Assembly: GCF_000308855.1 (NCBI RefSeq)
Contig: NZ_BAGM01000020.1
Location: 1-59,081, forward strand
Length of the DNA: 59,081 nt
Origin: Nocardia veterana NBRC 100344
GTDB lineage: Bacteria > Actinomycetota > Actinomycetes > Mycobacteriales > Mycobacteriaceae
Direction: 5' to 3'
Made by a program: the position numbers and the translations under genes
In this document: positions 26,083-37,500 of the stretch, in pieces
Numbering within the stretch: the stretch's first letter is position 1
Layout: each line of letters starts with the position of its first letter
Notes under the pieces: model-generated
What the model was told of the DNA's origin: nothing
What the model saw: only the letters and a program-made list of their open reading frames with translations
Database searches by the model: none

Positions 26083-27708
26083 ATGAATCCGTTACGCGCG
26101 GTGACCGCGCGAATCTGGACCGAACTGGACTATCTGCGACTGGCCCTCGGCAGCGGCGTGATCGGTTTCGAATCGCCGTTCACGCTGCTGTCCGCCGGTG
26201 ACGCCCTACTGCGCCACGGGGCGCTGCCGGCGCTGCTGCGATTCGCGGCGGCCCGATACGGCGACCGGGCCGCCCTGATCGACGAGCTGGGCACGCTCAG
26301 CTACCGAGAACTCGAGGACCGCTCCAATCGGCTGGCCAACGAATGGCGCAAACGCGGCCTGCGGACCGGCGAGGGCGTGGCGATTCTGGCCCGCAACCAC
26401 CGCGGCCTGCTGGACGCGGTCTTCGCCGGGGCCAAGTGCGGAGCCCGAATCATCCTGCTCAACACCGATTTCGCCGGACCGCAACTGCGCGACGTGGCTA
26501 CTCGCGAAGGCGCCGATCTGCTGGTCTACGACGAGGAGTACGAACCCCTGCTCGGCGATCTGAGCCCGCGGCGCGGGGCGTATCGAGCATGGTCGGAAGT
26601 CGGTCACATCAGCAGCCTGGAATCACTGATCGTCGCGGGATCGCCCGCGACCCCGCCGTTTTCGTGTTCCGGCGCCAAGATCGTCCTGCTCACCAGTGGA
26701 ACCACCGGCACGCCCAAGGGCGCGCCGCGGTCGGAGCCACGATCGCTGGAGCCGCTCGGCGCGCTGCTGAGCAAGGTGCCCTTCCGCACTCGTGAGGTCA
26801 CCGAATGCCCGGCGCCGCTGTTCCACACCCTGGGGTTCGCCATGGCGCTGCTGGCCATCGGGTTCGGATCCACCCTGGTGATCCGGCGTCGTTTCGAACC
26901 GCGGCGGGTGCTCGACAGCATGGCCGAGCATCGGGTGACCACCCTGATCGCGGTGCCGGTCATGATGGCGCGATTGGTGGAGCTGGGACCGCAGGCGATC
27001 GCCGAGAAGGATCTGTCCGCGCTGCGGATCATCTTCGTGGCCGGGTCGCAGTTGGGTGCCGACCTGTGCCGCAAGGTCACCGCCGCCTTCGGGCCGGTGG
27101 TCTACAACCTCTACGGATCCACCGAGGTCGCCTATGCCACCATCGCCACGCCGGAGGATCTGGCCGTCGAACCCGGATGTGTGGGATCGCCCGTGCGGGG
27201 CGCCGTGGTGAAGATTCTGGACGAGACCGGCACCGAGGTGCCGGCCGGTACCACCGGCCGCATCTTCGTCCGCAACGCGATTCCGTTCGAGGGGTATACC
27301 GGTGGCGGCGGTAAGGAACGGATCGACGGGCTGATGTCGACCGGAGACGTCGGCCATTTCGACTCGGCCGGACGGCTTTTCATCGACGGCCGCGACGACG
27401 AGATGATCGTCTCCGGCGGCGAGAACGTCTTTCCGGGCGAGGTCGAGGAGCTGCTGTCCACCCACCCGGGCGTGCGCGAGGTGGCCGTGATCGGCGTGCC
27501 CGACGACGAATACGGTGCGCGCCTGATCGCTTTCGTCGTGCCCGCCACCGACACCCGCGGCACGCAGGAGCTGGGAGCGGAGGAGCTGAAGGGATATGTG
27601 AAGGCGAATCTGGCGCGCTACAAGGTGCCGCGCGAGATCGTCTTCCTCGACGAGCTGCCGCGCAATCCGACCGGCAAAGTGCTGAAACGCCAACTGCGCC
27701 AACGCTGA
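26083..27708 (+). CDS. Acyl-CoA ligase (FadD12/FadD2-like)
   Basis: This is a 541-residue ANL-family enzyme. Its motifs are 'LLTSGTTGTPKGAPRS' near residue 205 (P-loop), 'YNLYGSTEVAYATIATPEDL' near 345 (A5), 'GLMSTGDVGHF' near 417 (A7), 'RDDEMIVSGGENVFPGEVEELL' near 437 (A8) and the catalytic Lys in 'NPTGKVLKRQLRQR' at the C-terminus. The N-terminal 40 residues before the domain, with several long-chain-type helices, resemble mycobacterial FadD12/FadD2. Substrate length cannot be read from the sequence. The ATG is preceded by GAGG. It is followed by a bidirectional terminator shared with the convergent SCO5389-like gene. Confidence 0.9.
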   Translation: MNPLRAVTARIWTELDYLRLALGSGVIGFESPFTLLSAGDALLRHGALPALLRFAAARYGDRAALIDELGTLSYRELEDRSNRLANEWRKRGLRTGEGVAILARNHRGLLDAVFAGAKCGARIILLNTDFAGPQLRDVATREGADLLVYDEEYEPLLGDLSPRRGAYRAWSEVGHISSLESLIVAGSPATPPFSCSGAKIVLLTSGTTGTPKGAPRSEPRSLEPLGALLSKVPFRTREVTECPAPLFHTLGFAMALLAIGFGSTLVIRRRFEPRRVLDSMAEHRVTTLIAVPVMMARLVELGPQAIAEKDLSALRIIFVAGSQLGADLCRKVTAAFGPVVYNLYGSTEVAYATIATPEDLAVEPGCVGSPVRGAVVKILDETGTEVPAGTTGRIFVRNAIPFEGYTGGGGKERIDGLMSTGDVGHFDSAGRLFIDGRDDEMIVSGGENVFPGEVEELLSTHPGVREVAVIGVPDDEYGARLIAFVVPATDTRGTQELGAEELKGYVKANLARYKVPREIVFLDELPRNPTGKVLKRQLRQR

Positions 27709-27717
27709 CCGGACGCG

Positions 27718-27748
27718 GGTCCGGCGCCGGGCGAGCCGGCGCCGGACC
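27718..27748. terminator. Bidirectional hairpin terminator between convergent genes
   Basis: GGTCCGGCGCCGG (27718-27730), loop GCGAG, then CCGGCGCCGGACC (27736-27748) make a perfect 13-bp stem. It fills the gap between the acyl-CoA ligase stop and the stop of the minus-strand SCO5389-like gene. Confidence 0.75.
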
Positions 27749-27753
27749 ACGGG

Positions 27754-28146
27754 TCAGCAGTTGCGCAGTTCCGGGCTCTGGTTGAGCAGTTGGGCACGCG
27801 TGGAAATGAAGGTGGAGTAGGTCTCGCCGCCGACCGCCGAGAGCGGGAAGGCCGCCACCCGGTGGCAGTTCTGGAAGGCGAGCTTGATGCCGAAATGCCG
27901 TTCCAGGCTGCCGCGAATCGAGTCCGACGCCATGGCGCGCAGCAGTTGGCCGCGGGCCGTCTCGTCCGGCGGGGGAACCTGGTTGTCCGCGAACTCGGCT
28001 GTGCCGGAACGCAAATCGGCGGCCACCCGGCTGACCACTTCGTAGGCGTAGGGCAGGGAGGTGCGGACGCATTCGACGAATTCTTCGTCGCTGACCGGAC
28101 CGTTCTCGGCGCGTTCGAGCAATGCGGCTGGGACATCCAATGACAT
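27754..28146 (-). CDS. SCO5389-family protein
   Basis: This 130-residue protein matches, from memory, the actinobacterial SCO5389 family: 'FVECVRTSLPYAYEVVSRV' near residue 23, 'FADNQVPPPDETARGQLLRAMASD' near 52-75, 'RHFGIKLAFQNCHRVAAFPL' near 83-102 and a conserved end 'LLNQSPELRNC' with a terminal Cys. There are no membrane segments. The function of the family is not established. ATG 28146 follows AGGAGAG. A promoter with a small palindrome lies just upstream. Confidence 0.85.
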   Translation of the reverse strand: MSLDVPAALLERAENGPVSDEEFVECVRTSLPYAYEVVSRVAADLRSGTAEFADNQVPPPDETARGQLLRAMASDSIRGSLERHFGIKLAFQNCHRVAAFPLSAVGGETYSTFISTRAQLLNQSPELRNC

Positions 28147-28183
28147 AACGCTCTCCTCGTGGGATGGCGGATGATGCCCCTCG

Positions 28184-28205
28184 ATTCTAAACGACAAACA
28201 TTGTC
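28184..28205 (-). promoter_or_regulatory. Promoter and palindromic operator candidate for the SCO5389-like gene
   Basis: On the minus strand a -10-like TAGAAT (28189-28184) lies just below an inverted repeat, GACAA-TGT-TTGTC (28205-28193). The repeat sits in an AT-rich patch that stands out from the local composition. A TTGACA hexamer overlaps it, but its spacing to the -10 is only 12 bases. The repeat touches the stop codon of the upstream nitronate monooxygenase pseudogene. Confidence 0.45.
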
Positions 28206-29246
28206 AACAAGGCTGAATCGGCCGTGAAAGTGCCGATTGCAGAGCGGCTTTCGTCTCCTCCGAGAGCTTGCGCACCAGGTCGGCGGCCGGTATGGCCGCG
28301 GTCAGGGTGTGGGTCTGACCTGCCCAGAGATTCACCGCGTCCGGGTTGTCGGCGGCGCGGGCGGCGGCCCGCAACGGCCCGGTGGCGTAATGGATTTCGG
28401 GATAGGCCGCGGGCGCGTCCGGGTTGTCGAGCATGAATTGGTTGCGCAGGCCGCGGGCCCGCCGGCCGCTGAACGCGCGAGTCAGCATCGTCGGGGTGTC
28501 GATCTCGAGCGCGTCGCGATGCAGGGCGGCGGTGCCCGCCTCCGGACAGCGCAGGAAGGCCGTGCCCAGCTGCGCCGCCGCGGCGCCGCCCGCGAGCGCC
28601 GCGGCGATCCCGGCACCGGTGGCTATTCCGCCCGCCGCGACGATCGGGACCTCGACCGCGGCGCGGATCAGTTGCAGCAGGGCGAGTGTGGTCAGGGGAT
28701 CGGCGCCGTCCTCCTCGGGGCGATCGGCGAATCCGCCGCGGTGGCCGCCGGCTTCCGAACCCTGGGCGACCAGGACGTCCGCGCCGGCGTCGACGGCTAC
28801 CCGCGCCTCGGCCACCGAGGTGACCGTCACCCACACTCGGATCCCGCGCGGTGCAGGCGTTCGATCTCGGCGTCGGACGGGCAGCCGAACGTGCACGAGA
28901 CCACCGCGACCGGGTCGGCGGTGAGCAGATCCAGTTTCTCGTTCCAGGCGTCGTCGTCGAACCGGGCCTCGCCCAGGGCGAAGTGACGGGCCAGCCGATC
29001 GAGATAGGGCGCGAAATGTTCCGGCGGTGTCGGCGCGCCCGGGACGAACAGGTTCACGCCGAAGGGGACCTCGGTCAGCTCCCGCAGGGCGGCGAGGCGG
29101 GCGGCGGTATCGGCGGGGGTCAGATACCCGGCGGCCAAGAAGCCCAGCCCGCCCGCGCCGCAGACGGCCGCCGCGAGTTCCGGGGTGGACGGCCCGCCGG
29201 CCATCGGCGCCAGCACGATCGGGGTGCGCAGGTTGTCGAGGATCAC
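28204..29246 (-). pseudogene. Nitronate monooxygenase gene broken by a single-base frameshift
   Basis: Two overlapping minus-strand frames together give one full nitronate monooxygenase (2-nitropropane dioxygenase). The first (from GTG 29246) runs from 'TPIVLAPMAGG' through 'GAGGLGFLAAGYL' to 'VVSCTFGCPSDAEIERLHRAGSE' and then stops. The second resumes with 'VWVTVTSVAEARVAVDAGADVLVAQGSEAGGHRGG', 'VPIVAAGGIATGAG' and the rest of the FMN barrel. Adding one C after 28836 (one G in the minus-strand run) would join them without losing a residue. The enzyme normally oxidises toxic alkyl nitronates with FMN. It may be a true recent pseudogene or a sequencing error. Neither half is likely to work alone. 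Confidence 0.85.
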
Positions 29247-29477
29247 CCTCTCAGTGTGAACCGCCGCGGCGGGCGCGGGTAACGGTCGCGCGGATTGCGG
29301 GATCCGCCTCCTACCTGCGGATTCCGATCCGGAGGTTGCGAAAAGGTCACGACGGAGTACAGTTTGCGTCACAACAGATGCCGAATCGTTACCGAATGTC
29401 AGGTTTCGCGGATGTCCGCCGCCCGGCAGGTACCGATCCCGGCGTCGCCACCGAGTTGATCGACGCTAGGACGAGCC

Positions 29478-30353
29478 TTGCCGCAGCACCGTGAGACATC
29501 CAGTTCCGTATCCGTGAAGGACCTGCTCGGTGACATCTCCGCCGGTGACGGCGCTGCCGGGCGGCCCACTCGCCATCGTGCCCAGCCGCGGACGGCCGAT
29601 CGCATGAAGCTCGCCGCCAGCGCGGCCGTCGCGACCGGCGCCCTGATCGGCACCGCGACCCAGCTCGCGCACGCCGCGCCGCTGCTGCCCGGCGGCCACA
29701 ACGACAACGCCGACCCGGTCGCGCTGAAGTCCGCCTCCGAACCGGCGCACGAGGCCGAACAGCAGGCGGCGGCCCCCGCGCCCGCCCCTGCGGCCGAAAC
29801 TCCGGCCGCGCCGCAGGCTCAGCCCATCGCCGCGCCCGCCCCGGCGCCGTTCGGGCTGCAGAATCTGCCGCCCGAGGTGGCCGGTCCGCTGTCGCAGGCC
29901 GAGCAGGTGCTCAAGGGTATTCAGCAGCAGCTGGCCCCCGCCCAGGCCGTGCGCCCGGTGGCCGGCGTGGTGAGCTCGGGCTTCGGATCCCGTTGGGGCG
30001 CCATGCATTACGGTGTCGACTTCGCCGATGCGATCGGTGCGCCCATCCACTCGGTGGAAAGCGGCACGGTCATCGACGCGGGTCCCGCGTCGGGGTTCGG
30101 CCTGTGGGTGCGCGTCAAGCAGGACGACGGCACCACCGCCGTCTACGGCCACGTCAACGACATCCTGACGCACGTCGGCCAGCGCGTGAACGCCGGTGAC
30201 GTGATCGCCACCGTCGGCAATCGCGGGAACTCCACCGGTCCGCACCTGCATCTGGAGATCTGGGATCCCAACGACATCAAGATCGACCCGGCGCCCTATC
30301 TGGCGAGCAAGGGTGTCGTGCTGTCCCAGCAGTCGTGGGGGGCGGGCGAATAG
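29478..30353 (+). CDS. Secreted M23 (LytM) peptidoglycan endopeptidase
   Basis: This 291-residue protein has a long basic N-terminus and a hydrophobic export segment ending 'AHA' near residue 66. An Ala/Pro-rich linker (about 90-125) precedes a C-terminal LytM domain with all zinc ligands: His and Asp in 'MHYGVDFAD' (about 175-180) and the HxH in 'GPHLHLEIW' (about 255). 'GFGSRWG' and 'YGHVNDI' complete the family pattern. It should cut peptide cross-links outside the membrane. The start is TTG 29478, with AGGA seven bases upstream; a shorter start near the signal ('MKLAAS') is possible. The preceding 231 bases form a divergent promoter region with the broken monooxygenase. Confidence 0.87.
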   Translation: MPQHRETSSSVSVKDLLGDISAGDGAAGRPTRHRAQPRTADRMKLAASAAVATGALIGTATQLAHAAPLLPGGHNDNADPVALKSASEPAHEAEQQAAAPAPAPAAETPAAPQAQPIAAPAPAPFGLQNLPPEVAGPLSQAEQVLKGIQQQLAPAQAVRPVAGVVSSGFGSRWGAMHYGVDFADAIGAPIHSVESGTVIDAGPASGFGLWVRVKQDDGTTAVYGHVNDILTHVGQRVNAGDVIATVGNRGNSTGPHLHLEIWDPNDIKIDPAPYLASKGVVLSQQSWGAGE

Positions 30354-30364
30354 CGCCGGCGCTG

Positions 30365-31384
30365 ATGTCGGCCGCCCGGTTCGGCCGGCCGCGGGGGGTT
30401 GATGCCTTGCCTGGTTTGTACGAGTTGTTCGACTCGGATTCGATGCACGGCCGTACCTACACGGCATTGGTGCAGCATCCACGCTCCAGCGTGTCCGAGT
30501 TGGCGCAGTATCTGGAATGCTCCCGGGAGGCCGTCGTCGCGGCCCTGGAAAAACTGAGCGAGATGCAGGCCGTCGTGCGGATCGAGTCCGGCGACGGCGT
30601 GCGCTGGGACGCGCATGCCCCGGAGGCGTTGTCGGAGGCCGAATCCCGGCGGCGGCAGGCCGAGACCGCGCGCATGCACGCCGCGGCCGCCCGCCTCGGT
30701 GAGACCTTCCGCTCGGTGCGGCGCACTTCTCGTGGCGACGGCACCGTGGTGCCGATGTACGAGGCCCGCGAGGTCGTGGCCGAATTCGAGGACCTGCAGC
30801 GCGCGGCCCGCGGCCGCATTCGGATGATCGATCGCGGTCCGTATCTGTGCGAGGGCGAGCGAGCCGAGCGCCTGTTCGAGTTGCGGTCCGCCCGAATCGC
30901 CGCGGGAGTCCGCTACCAGACGCTGTATCAGGACACCATCTATCAGGACCCGGACCGGTTGCGGTTCGCGCTGGCCGCCAACACCGCCGGTGCGCAGGCC
31001 CGGACCCTGCCCGATCCGCCGTTCAAGGTGATCATCGCCGACGACGATCGCGCCGCCCTGATGTTGCACCACGACGAACGCCGCGGCGATCCGATGGGGC
31101 TGCGGATCGCGGCGTGCCCGACCCTGGACATCGTGATCCACACCTTCGAGGTGCTGTGGTCGCTGGCGGCGCCGATCTCGGTGAATCCGGAACAGCCGCT
31201 CGACGAACGCGACCGCGCGATCCTGACCCTGATGGGACTGGGCGCCACCGACGACACCATCGCCCGCCGGCTGGGCATGTCGCGGCGAACCGTGGTGCGG
31301 CGAACCGCGAGCCTGCTCGAACGGCTGGGTGCGAGCACGCGGTTCCAGGCGGGCGTGCAGGCGATCCGCCGCGGCTGGCTGTGA
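30365..31384 (+). CDS. LuxR-type regulator with TrmB-like N-terminal winged helix
   Basis: This protein of about 339 residues has an N-terminal winged-helix region ('ALVQHPRSSVSELAQYLECSREAVVAALEKLSE', about residues 30-65), a middle domain and a C-terminal LuxR/GerE helix-turn-helix: 'LDERDRAILTLMGLGATDDTIARRLGMSRRTVVRRTASLLERLGAS' occupies about 278-325. Proteins of this shape are common one-component regulators in actinomycetes. ATG 30365 lies 11 bases after the M23 stop with a poor Shine-Dalgarno; TTG 30407 is an alternative. Its position, 197 bases ahead of the NRPS genes, makes it a candidate regulator of them. Confidence 0.8.
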   Translation: MSAARFGRPRGVDALPGLYELFDSDSMHGRTYTALVQHPRSSVSELAQYLECSREAVVAALEKLSEMQAVVRIESGDGVRWDAHAPEALSEAESRRRQAETARMHAAAARLGETFRSVRRTSRGDGTVVPMYEAREVVAEFEDLQRAARGRIRMIDRGPYLCEGERAERLFELRSARIAAGVRYQTLYQDTIYQDPDRLRFALAANTAGAQARTLPDPPFKVIIADDDRAALMLHHDERRGDPMGLRIAACPTLDIVIHTFEVLWSLAAPISVNPEQPLDERDRAILTLMGLGATDDTIARRLGMSRRTVVRRTASLLERLGASTRFQAGVQAIRRGWL

Positions 31385-31507
31385 CTAGAGTCACGGGGGT
31401 CGACTCGGGGTGCAACATCGAGGCACCCTGACACCGATGAGTACCAGGAGTACCGGTGGGTTCATCGTCGGCCGATCCGGCGCGACCCGGGGTGCTCACC
31501 TTCCTTA

Positions 31508-31570
31508 TATGATTGCTCGGACCGCGCGAGGGGGCGTTCGACCGTGCGGACCTGCTGGACGCGAGAGGTG
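31508..31570 (+). promoter_or_regulatory. Possible promoter and leader of the NRPS operon
   Basis: A TATGAT element (31508-31513) stands in an AT-rich patch, and GAGAGGTG (31563-31570) lies 11 bases before the ATG at 31582. I see no good -35 hexamer at the usual distance, so activator dependence is possible. Confidence 0.35.
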
Positions 31571-31581
31571 AAGACGCTCGA

Positions 31582-34500
31582 ATGGATACTGCCCGCCGTT
31601 CCGCTCGTGGAGGTCGCCGCCGCCGGTCGGGCAGCCCGCTTTTCGGCCAGCTGCTGACCGCCGCGGTGGAGTCCGCCGCCGATTCGGTCGCGATTCGGTT
31701 CGACCCCACCGGTGACGAGGCGGATGCGCGGCAGCTCACCTACCGCGAGCTGGACGAGGCGTCCTCCCGGCTGGCGCGTGAACTGATCGCGCGCGGTCTC
31801 GGCGCCGGCGACGTGGTCGCCATCGGTATCGGCCGCTCGATCGAATCGGTGCTGTCGGTGTGGGCCATCGCGAAGACCGGTGCGGCCTACGTACCCGTGG
31901 ATCCGACGTATCCGCCCGAGCGGATCGGGCATATCGTCACCGATTCGGGTGCGGCGCTGGGCCTGACCCTCGGGCGGTACCGGGCCGGTCTGGGCGACCA
32001 GGTGGAGTGGCTCGAACTCGACGAGCCGGCGGTCGCCGAGCGGATCGCCGCCCACCCCTCGCATCCGATTTCCTATACCGACCGGGTCCGCCCGCTCACC
32101 GAGCAGCATCCGGCCTACGTCATCTACACCTCCGGATCCACCGGCCGGCCCAAGGGCGTCGTCGTCACCCACGCCGGGCTGGGCAGCCTGGTGGCCGCCG
32201 AACGCGAGCGCTGGGGCGTCGACGGCGATTCCCGCGTGATGCACGTGTGCTCGCCGAGTTTCGACGTCTCGGTCCTGGAGCTGATGCTCACCTTCTCCTC
32301 GGGGGCGACGCTGGTGGTCTCGCCGCCGGATGTGTTCGGCGGCTTCGAGCTCGCCGATCTGCTCCGGCGCGCGCGGGTCACCCACATGATCATCACGCCG
32401 GGCGCCCTGGAGTCGGTGGAGTCGGAGAATCTGCCCGACCTCGAGGTCGTCGCCGTCATCGGTGACCGCTTCGGGCCGGAACTGGTGGCCCGCTGGGCGC
32501 GCGACGGCCGGCGGTTCTACAACGAATACGGCCCGACCGAGGCGACGATCGTGGCGACCGTCGGTGCGCCGCTGGTGCCGGACGAACTGATCACGATCGG
32601 TTCGCCGCTGCCGGGAATCGCTGCCTTCGTGCTGGATTCGCGCTTGCGGCCGGTGCCGGAAGGTGTGGTAGGCGAGCTCTATCTCGCGGGACCCGCACTG
32701 GCACAGGGTTATCTGAATCGGCCCGGGCTCACCGCCGAACGCTTCGTCGCCGGCCCCTTCGGTGACGGCCCCGGCCAGCGGATGTACCGCACGGGTGATC
32801 TGGTGCGCCGCACCGCATCCGGCACGATCGAATATCTGGGCCGCTCCGATTTCCAGGTGAAGGTCCGCGGTTTCCGCATCGAACTCGGTGAGATCGACAA
32901 TGCGCTCACCGCGCACCCGGATATCGATTTCGCGGCGACGCTGGGTAAGCCGCTGCCGTCCGGCGCCACCGGCCTGGTGTCGTACGTGCTGCCGCGGCCG
33001 GGCGCCACGGTGAACACCAAGGAGCTCGAGGATTTCCTGGCGAAATCCCTGCCCGCCTATATGGTTCCGGCCGTCATCATGGTTCTCGACGAGATCCCGC
33101 TGACGCCGATCGGCAAATTGGACCGCCCGCGGCTGCCGGAGCCGAGCTTCGCGTCCAAGGAATTCCGCGCCCCCGCCACGCCGGTGGAGGAGATCGTCGC
33201 CGAGGTTTTCGCGGCCCTGCTGGTTCCCGGTGTGGACGATCAGCCGGGCCGGGTCGGCGCCGACGACGACTTCTTCGAACTGGGCGGCAATTCGCTGCTC
33301 GCCGCGCAGGCCGCCGCCCGCATCGGGTCGGCGCTCGGGGTGCGCGTGCCGGTGCAGCTGCTGTTCGACGCTTCCACGGTCGCGGCCTTCGCCGAACAGG
33401 TCGAGCGACATGCGGGGGCGGGCACCCAGCTGCGGCCGATGCCGCGACCCGAACGCATCCCGCTGTCGTATGCGCAGCAACGGATGTGGTTCCTCAACCG
33501 CTTCGACCCCGCGGGTGCGGTGAACAACATCCCGGTCGTGGTCCGGCTGTCCGGACAACTGGATCTCGGCGCGCTGGAGGCGGCGGTCGCCGATCTGGTC
33601 GCTCGGCACGAGGTGCTGCGCACGGTCTATCCGGAACTGGACGGCGAGGGATACCAGCGGATTCTGCCGGTCACCGATCCGCGCGCGGTGCCGGAGCTGG
33701 CGGTGGTCGAGGCCGCCGAGGGGGACGTCGCCGGTCTGGTCGTCGAAACCGTCTCGGGCGGGTTCGACGTGACCGTCGCACCGCCGGTGCGGTTGCGGGT
33801 GATCCGGCTCGGCGAGACCGAGCATGTCCTGGTGTGCGTCGTGCACCACATCGCCGGTGACGGGTTCTCGATGGCCCCGCTGACCCGCGACCTGATGACC
33901 GCCTATCTGCAGCGCGCGCAGGGGGCCGAACCCGACTGGACGCCGTTGACGGTCCAGTACGCCGACTACACGCTGTGGCAGCGGGAAGCGCTGGGCGCCG
34001 CCGACGATCCGGAATCGGTGCTGTCCCAGCAGATCGAGTACTGGCGCCGGCAGTTGGCCGGCGTGCCGGAACAACTGGAGCTCTCCGCCGATCGGCCGCG
34101 CCCCGCGGTCGCGTCCAATGCCGGCGCCACGATCGACTTCCGGCTCGACGCGCAGCTGCACGCATCGTTGAATCGGATTGCCCACGAACACGGTTCGACC
34201 CTGTTCATGGTCGTGCACGCGGCCTTCGCCACCCTGCTGGCCCGGTTGTCCGGCAGCCGGGACATCGTCATCGGCACGCCGATCGCCGGTCGCGGTGACG
34301 CGGCACTGGACGACCTGATCGGCATGTTCGTCAACACCCTGGTGCTGCGGACCGAGATCGACCCCGCCCAGCCGTTCGACGAGGTGCTGGCGGCGGCGCG
34401 GGCCACCGACGTGGCGGCCTTCGGGCACGCCGATGTGCCGTTCGAGCGGCTGGTGGAGATTCTGGACCCGGTGCGCTCGACCGGCCGCCATCCGCTCTTC

Positions 34501-37500
34501 CAGGTGATGCTGACCTTCCAGAACATGGCGCGCACCGCTCTGGAGCTGCCCGGCCTGGCCGTCTCGGGTGTCGAGCTCGGCTCGGAGCCGGCGAAATTCG
34601 ACCTGCAGCTCACCATGGCGGAGGATGTGGACGAACGCGGTGTGCCGCAAGGGATTTCGGCGGCGTTCACCTACGCAACCGACCTCTTCGACGACGCCAC
34701 GGTGCGCGACTTCATCGATCGGTTCCATCGGATCCTGACCGCGGTGGCCGCCGATTCGGCCGCCGTCGTCGGCGATATCGACGTGCTGTCGCCGGGCGAA
34801 CGGGAACTGGTGCTGCACGACTGGAACACCCCCGGTGTCGCGGTGCCGCCGGTGACCCTGGTGGACCTGATCGAGGCGCAGGCGCAGCGGCGTCCCGGGG
34901 CGAACGCGATTCGATTCGGTGACGTCGCACTCACCTTCGGCGAGCTGCTGCAGCGCGCCAACCGGGTGGCCCGCGCCCTGATCGCCAACGGCGTCGGCCC
35001 GGAAACCCTGGTGGCCGTGGCGGTTCCACGCACCGAGGAGCTGCCGGTGGCGCTGCTCGGCGTGTTGATCGCCGGCGGCGCGTACCTGCCGATCGACACC
35101 GGCTACCCCGCGCAGCGGCTGGAGTTCATGCTCACCGACGCCGCGCCCACCTGCGTGCTGACCACCGCCGAGTTGCGAGATGCGGTGCCGGCCAACGGCA
35201 TTGCGACCGTACTGCTGGAAGAGGTCGGCAATTTCGACGGCGCGGCCGTCACCGATGCCGACCGGGTCGCTCCGCTGCGCCCGGCGGATCTGGCCTACGT
35301 CATCTACACCTCGGGCTCCACGGGTGTGCCGAAGGGCGTCGGCGTCACCCATCGCAATGTGCTGGAACTGTTCGCGAACACCCAGCTGCTGTTCGACTTC
35401 GACGAAACCGACGTCTGGACCCTGTTCCACTCGTTCGCCTTCGACTTCTCGGTCTGGGAACTGTGGTGTGCGCTGGCCAACGGCGGGGCCGTCGTGGTCG
35501 TCGACCATCTGACCTCGCGGTCGCCGGAGTTGTTCCGGGAGTTGCTGATTCGCGAACAGGTGACCGTGCTCAACCAGACGCCGTCGGCGTTCTACCAGCT
35601 CGCCGAGGCCGACCGCGCGGCATACGGTGCGGCCGGTGACGACGGTGCGGTGACGCACGCCGGTAAATTCGCGCTGCGCTACATCGTCTTCGGTGGCGAG
35701 GCCCTGGATCTGCGCCAGCTCAGCCGCTGGTTCGATCGGCACGGCGCGTCGCAGCCGCAGTTGGTGAACATGTACGGCATCACCGAAACCACGGTGCACG
35801 TCTCGTTCCTGGCCGTCGATCAGGGACTGGCCGATCATCCGGCCAGCGTCATCGGCCGGGCGCTGCCGGGACTGGAAACCTATGTCCTCGACGACCGGCT
35901 GCATCCGGCCCCGGTAGGGGTGGCCGGCGAGATGTACATTGCGGGCCATCAGCTTTCGCGCGGCTACCTGGGCCGCCCGGGGCTGACCGCCACCCGCTTC
36001 GTGGCCAACCCGTACGGGCCCCCGGGATCGCGGATGTATCGCTCGGGCGATATCGGCCGGTGGGCCGGCTTCGACGGGGAGGCCGCCCTCGAATACGCCG
36101 GGCGCAGCGACCAGCAGGTGCAGTTGCGCGGATTCCGGATCGAACTCGGGGAGATCGAGGCGGCGCTGCTGCGCTGTGCCGGTGTCGCGCAGGCGGTCGC
36201 CCTGGTTCGCACCGGCGAGCACAGCGGTGAGCGGCTGGTCGGCTATGTCGTCGGCGAGGCCGGTACCCAACTGGATCCGATGGCCGTACGCGACGAGGCG
36301 GCCCGCTTCCTGACCGGATACATGGTCCCGGACGCCCTGGTGGTGCTCGATGCGCTGCCACTGACCCCCAACGGCAAACTCGACCGGCGCGCGCTGCCGG
36401 AACCGTCGGTGCGCAGCGCCGCGGAATTCCGGGCCCCGCGCACCCCGATCGAACAGACCGTCGCCGACGTCTTCGCCGAACTGCTCGGCGGATCGGCCGA
36501 GCAGACCGCGGTCGGTCTCGACGACGACTTCTTCGCGCTGGGCGGCAATTCGCTGCTCGCCACCCGTGCGGTCGCCCGGATCAACGAGGCGCTGGACTCG
36601 AATGTCGTGGTCCGGGAACTGTTCGAGGCAGCTACGGTCGCGGGCCTGGCCGCCCGGGTGGTGCCGGGGGCGCGCGGCGCGGCCCGGCCGCGGCTGGAAC
36701 CGGCCGTCCGGGACGAGCGCATTCCGCTGTCGCTGGCTCAGCAGCGGATGTGGGTGATCAACCAGCTCGATCCCGAATCGCCCGCCTACAACATTCCGCT
36801 GGCCATCCAGCTCACCGGCGACCTGGATATCGAGGCGCTGCGCGAGGCCGTGCTCGATGTGCTGGAACGGCACGAGGTCCTGCGCACCCGCTACCCGGTG
36901 GCCGGCGCGGACGAGACGCCGTATCAGGAAATTCTGTCGGCGCGCCAAGCGCTGCCGGACGGTCTGCCGGTGGAGACCGCCGACGATCCGATCGGCCGGA
37001 TCGGGGCGTTGCTGGCCACCGGATTCGATGTCACTCGCGAGGTCCCGGTCCGCGCCCTGCTGTTGCGCAACGGCTCCGATCATCTGCTGGCGCTGGTGCT
37101 CCATCACATCGCCGGCGACGGCGCGTCGCTCGCCCCGCTGGCCCGTGACCTGGTGACCGCGTACATCGCGCGCAGCGGCGGTCACGAGCCCGGGTGGGCT
37201 CCCCTCGAGGTGCAGTACGCCGACTTCGCGGTGTGGCAGCGCTCGGTGATCGGCACCGACGACGATCCGGATTCGGTCGCGGCTCGGCAGCTCGACTTCT
37301 GGCGGGAGCGGCTGGCCGGGGTGTCCGGTGCGCCGTTGCTGATTCCGGATCATCCGCGACCGGCGGTGGCGTCGATGCGCGGCGAGGCCCTGGGATTCAC
37401 GGTCCCGGCGCAGGTGCACGAGGGCCTGGTTCGGATTGCGCGCGAACACAATTCGTCGCTGTTCATGGTGGTGCACGCGGCCCTGGCGGCGCTGCTGGCG

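Noticed and set aside
29247..29477. Possible ydaO-type (c-di-AMP) riboswitch before the M23 peptidase
   Set aside because: Actinobacterial wall peptidase genes often have one, but I could not find its conserved sequence blocks here; only a short imperfect hairpin is present.
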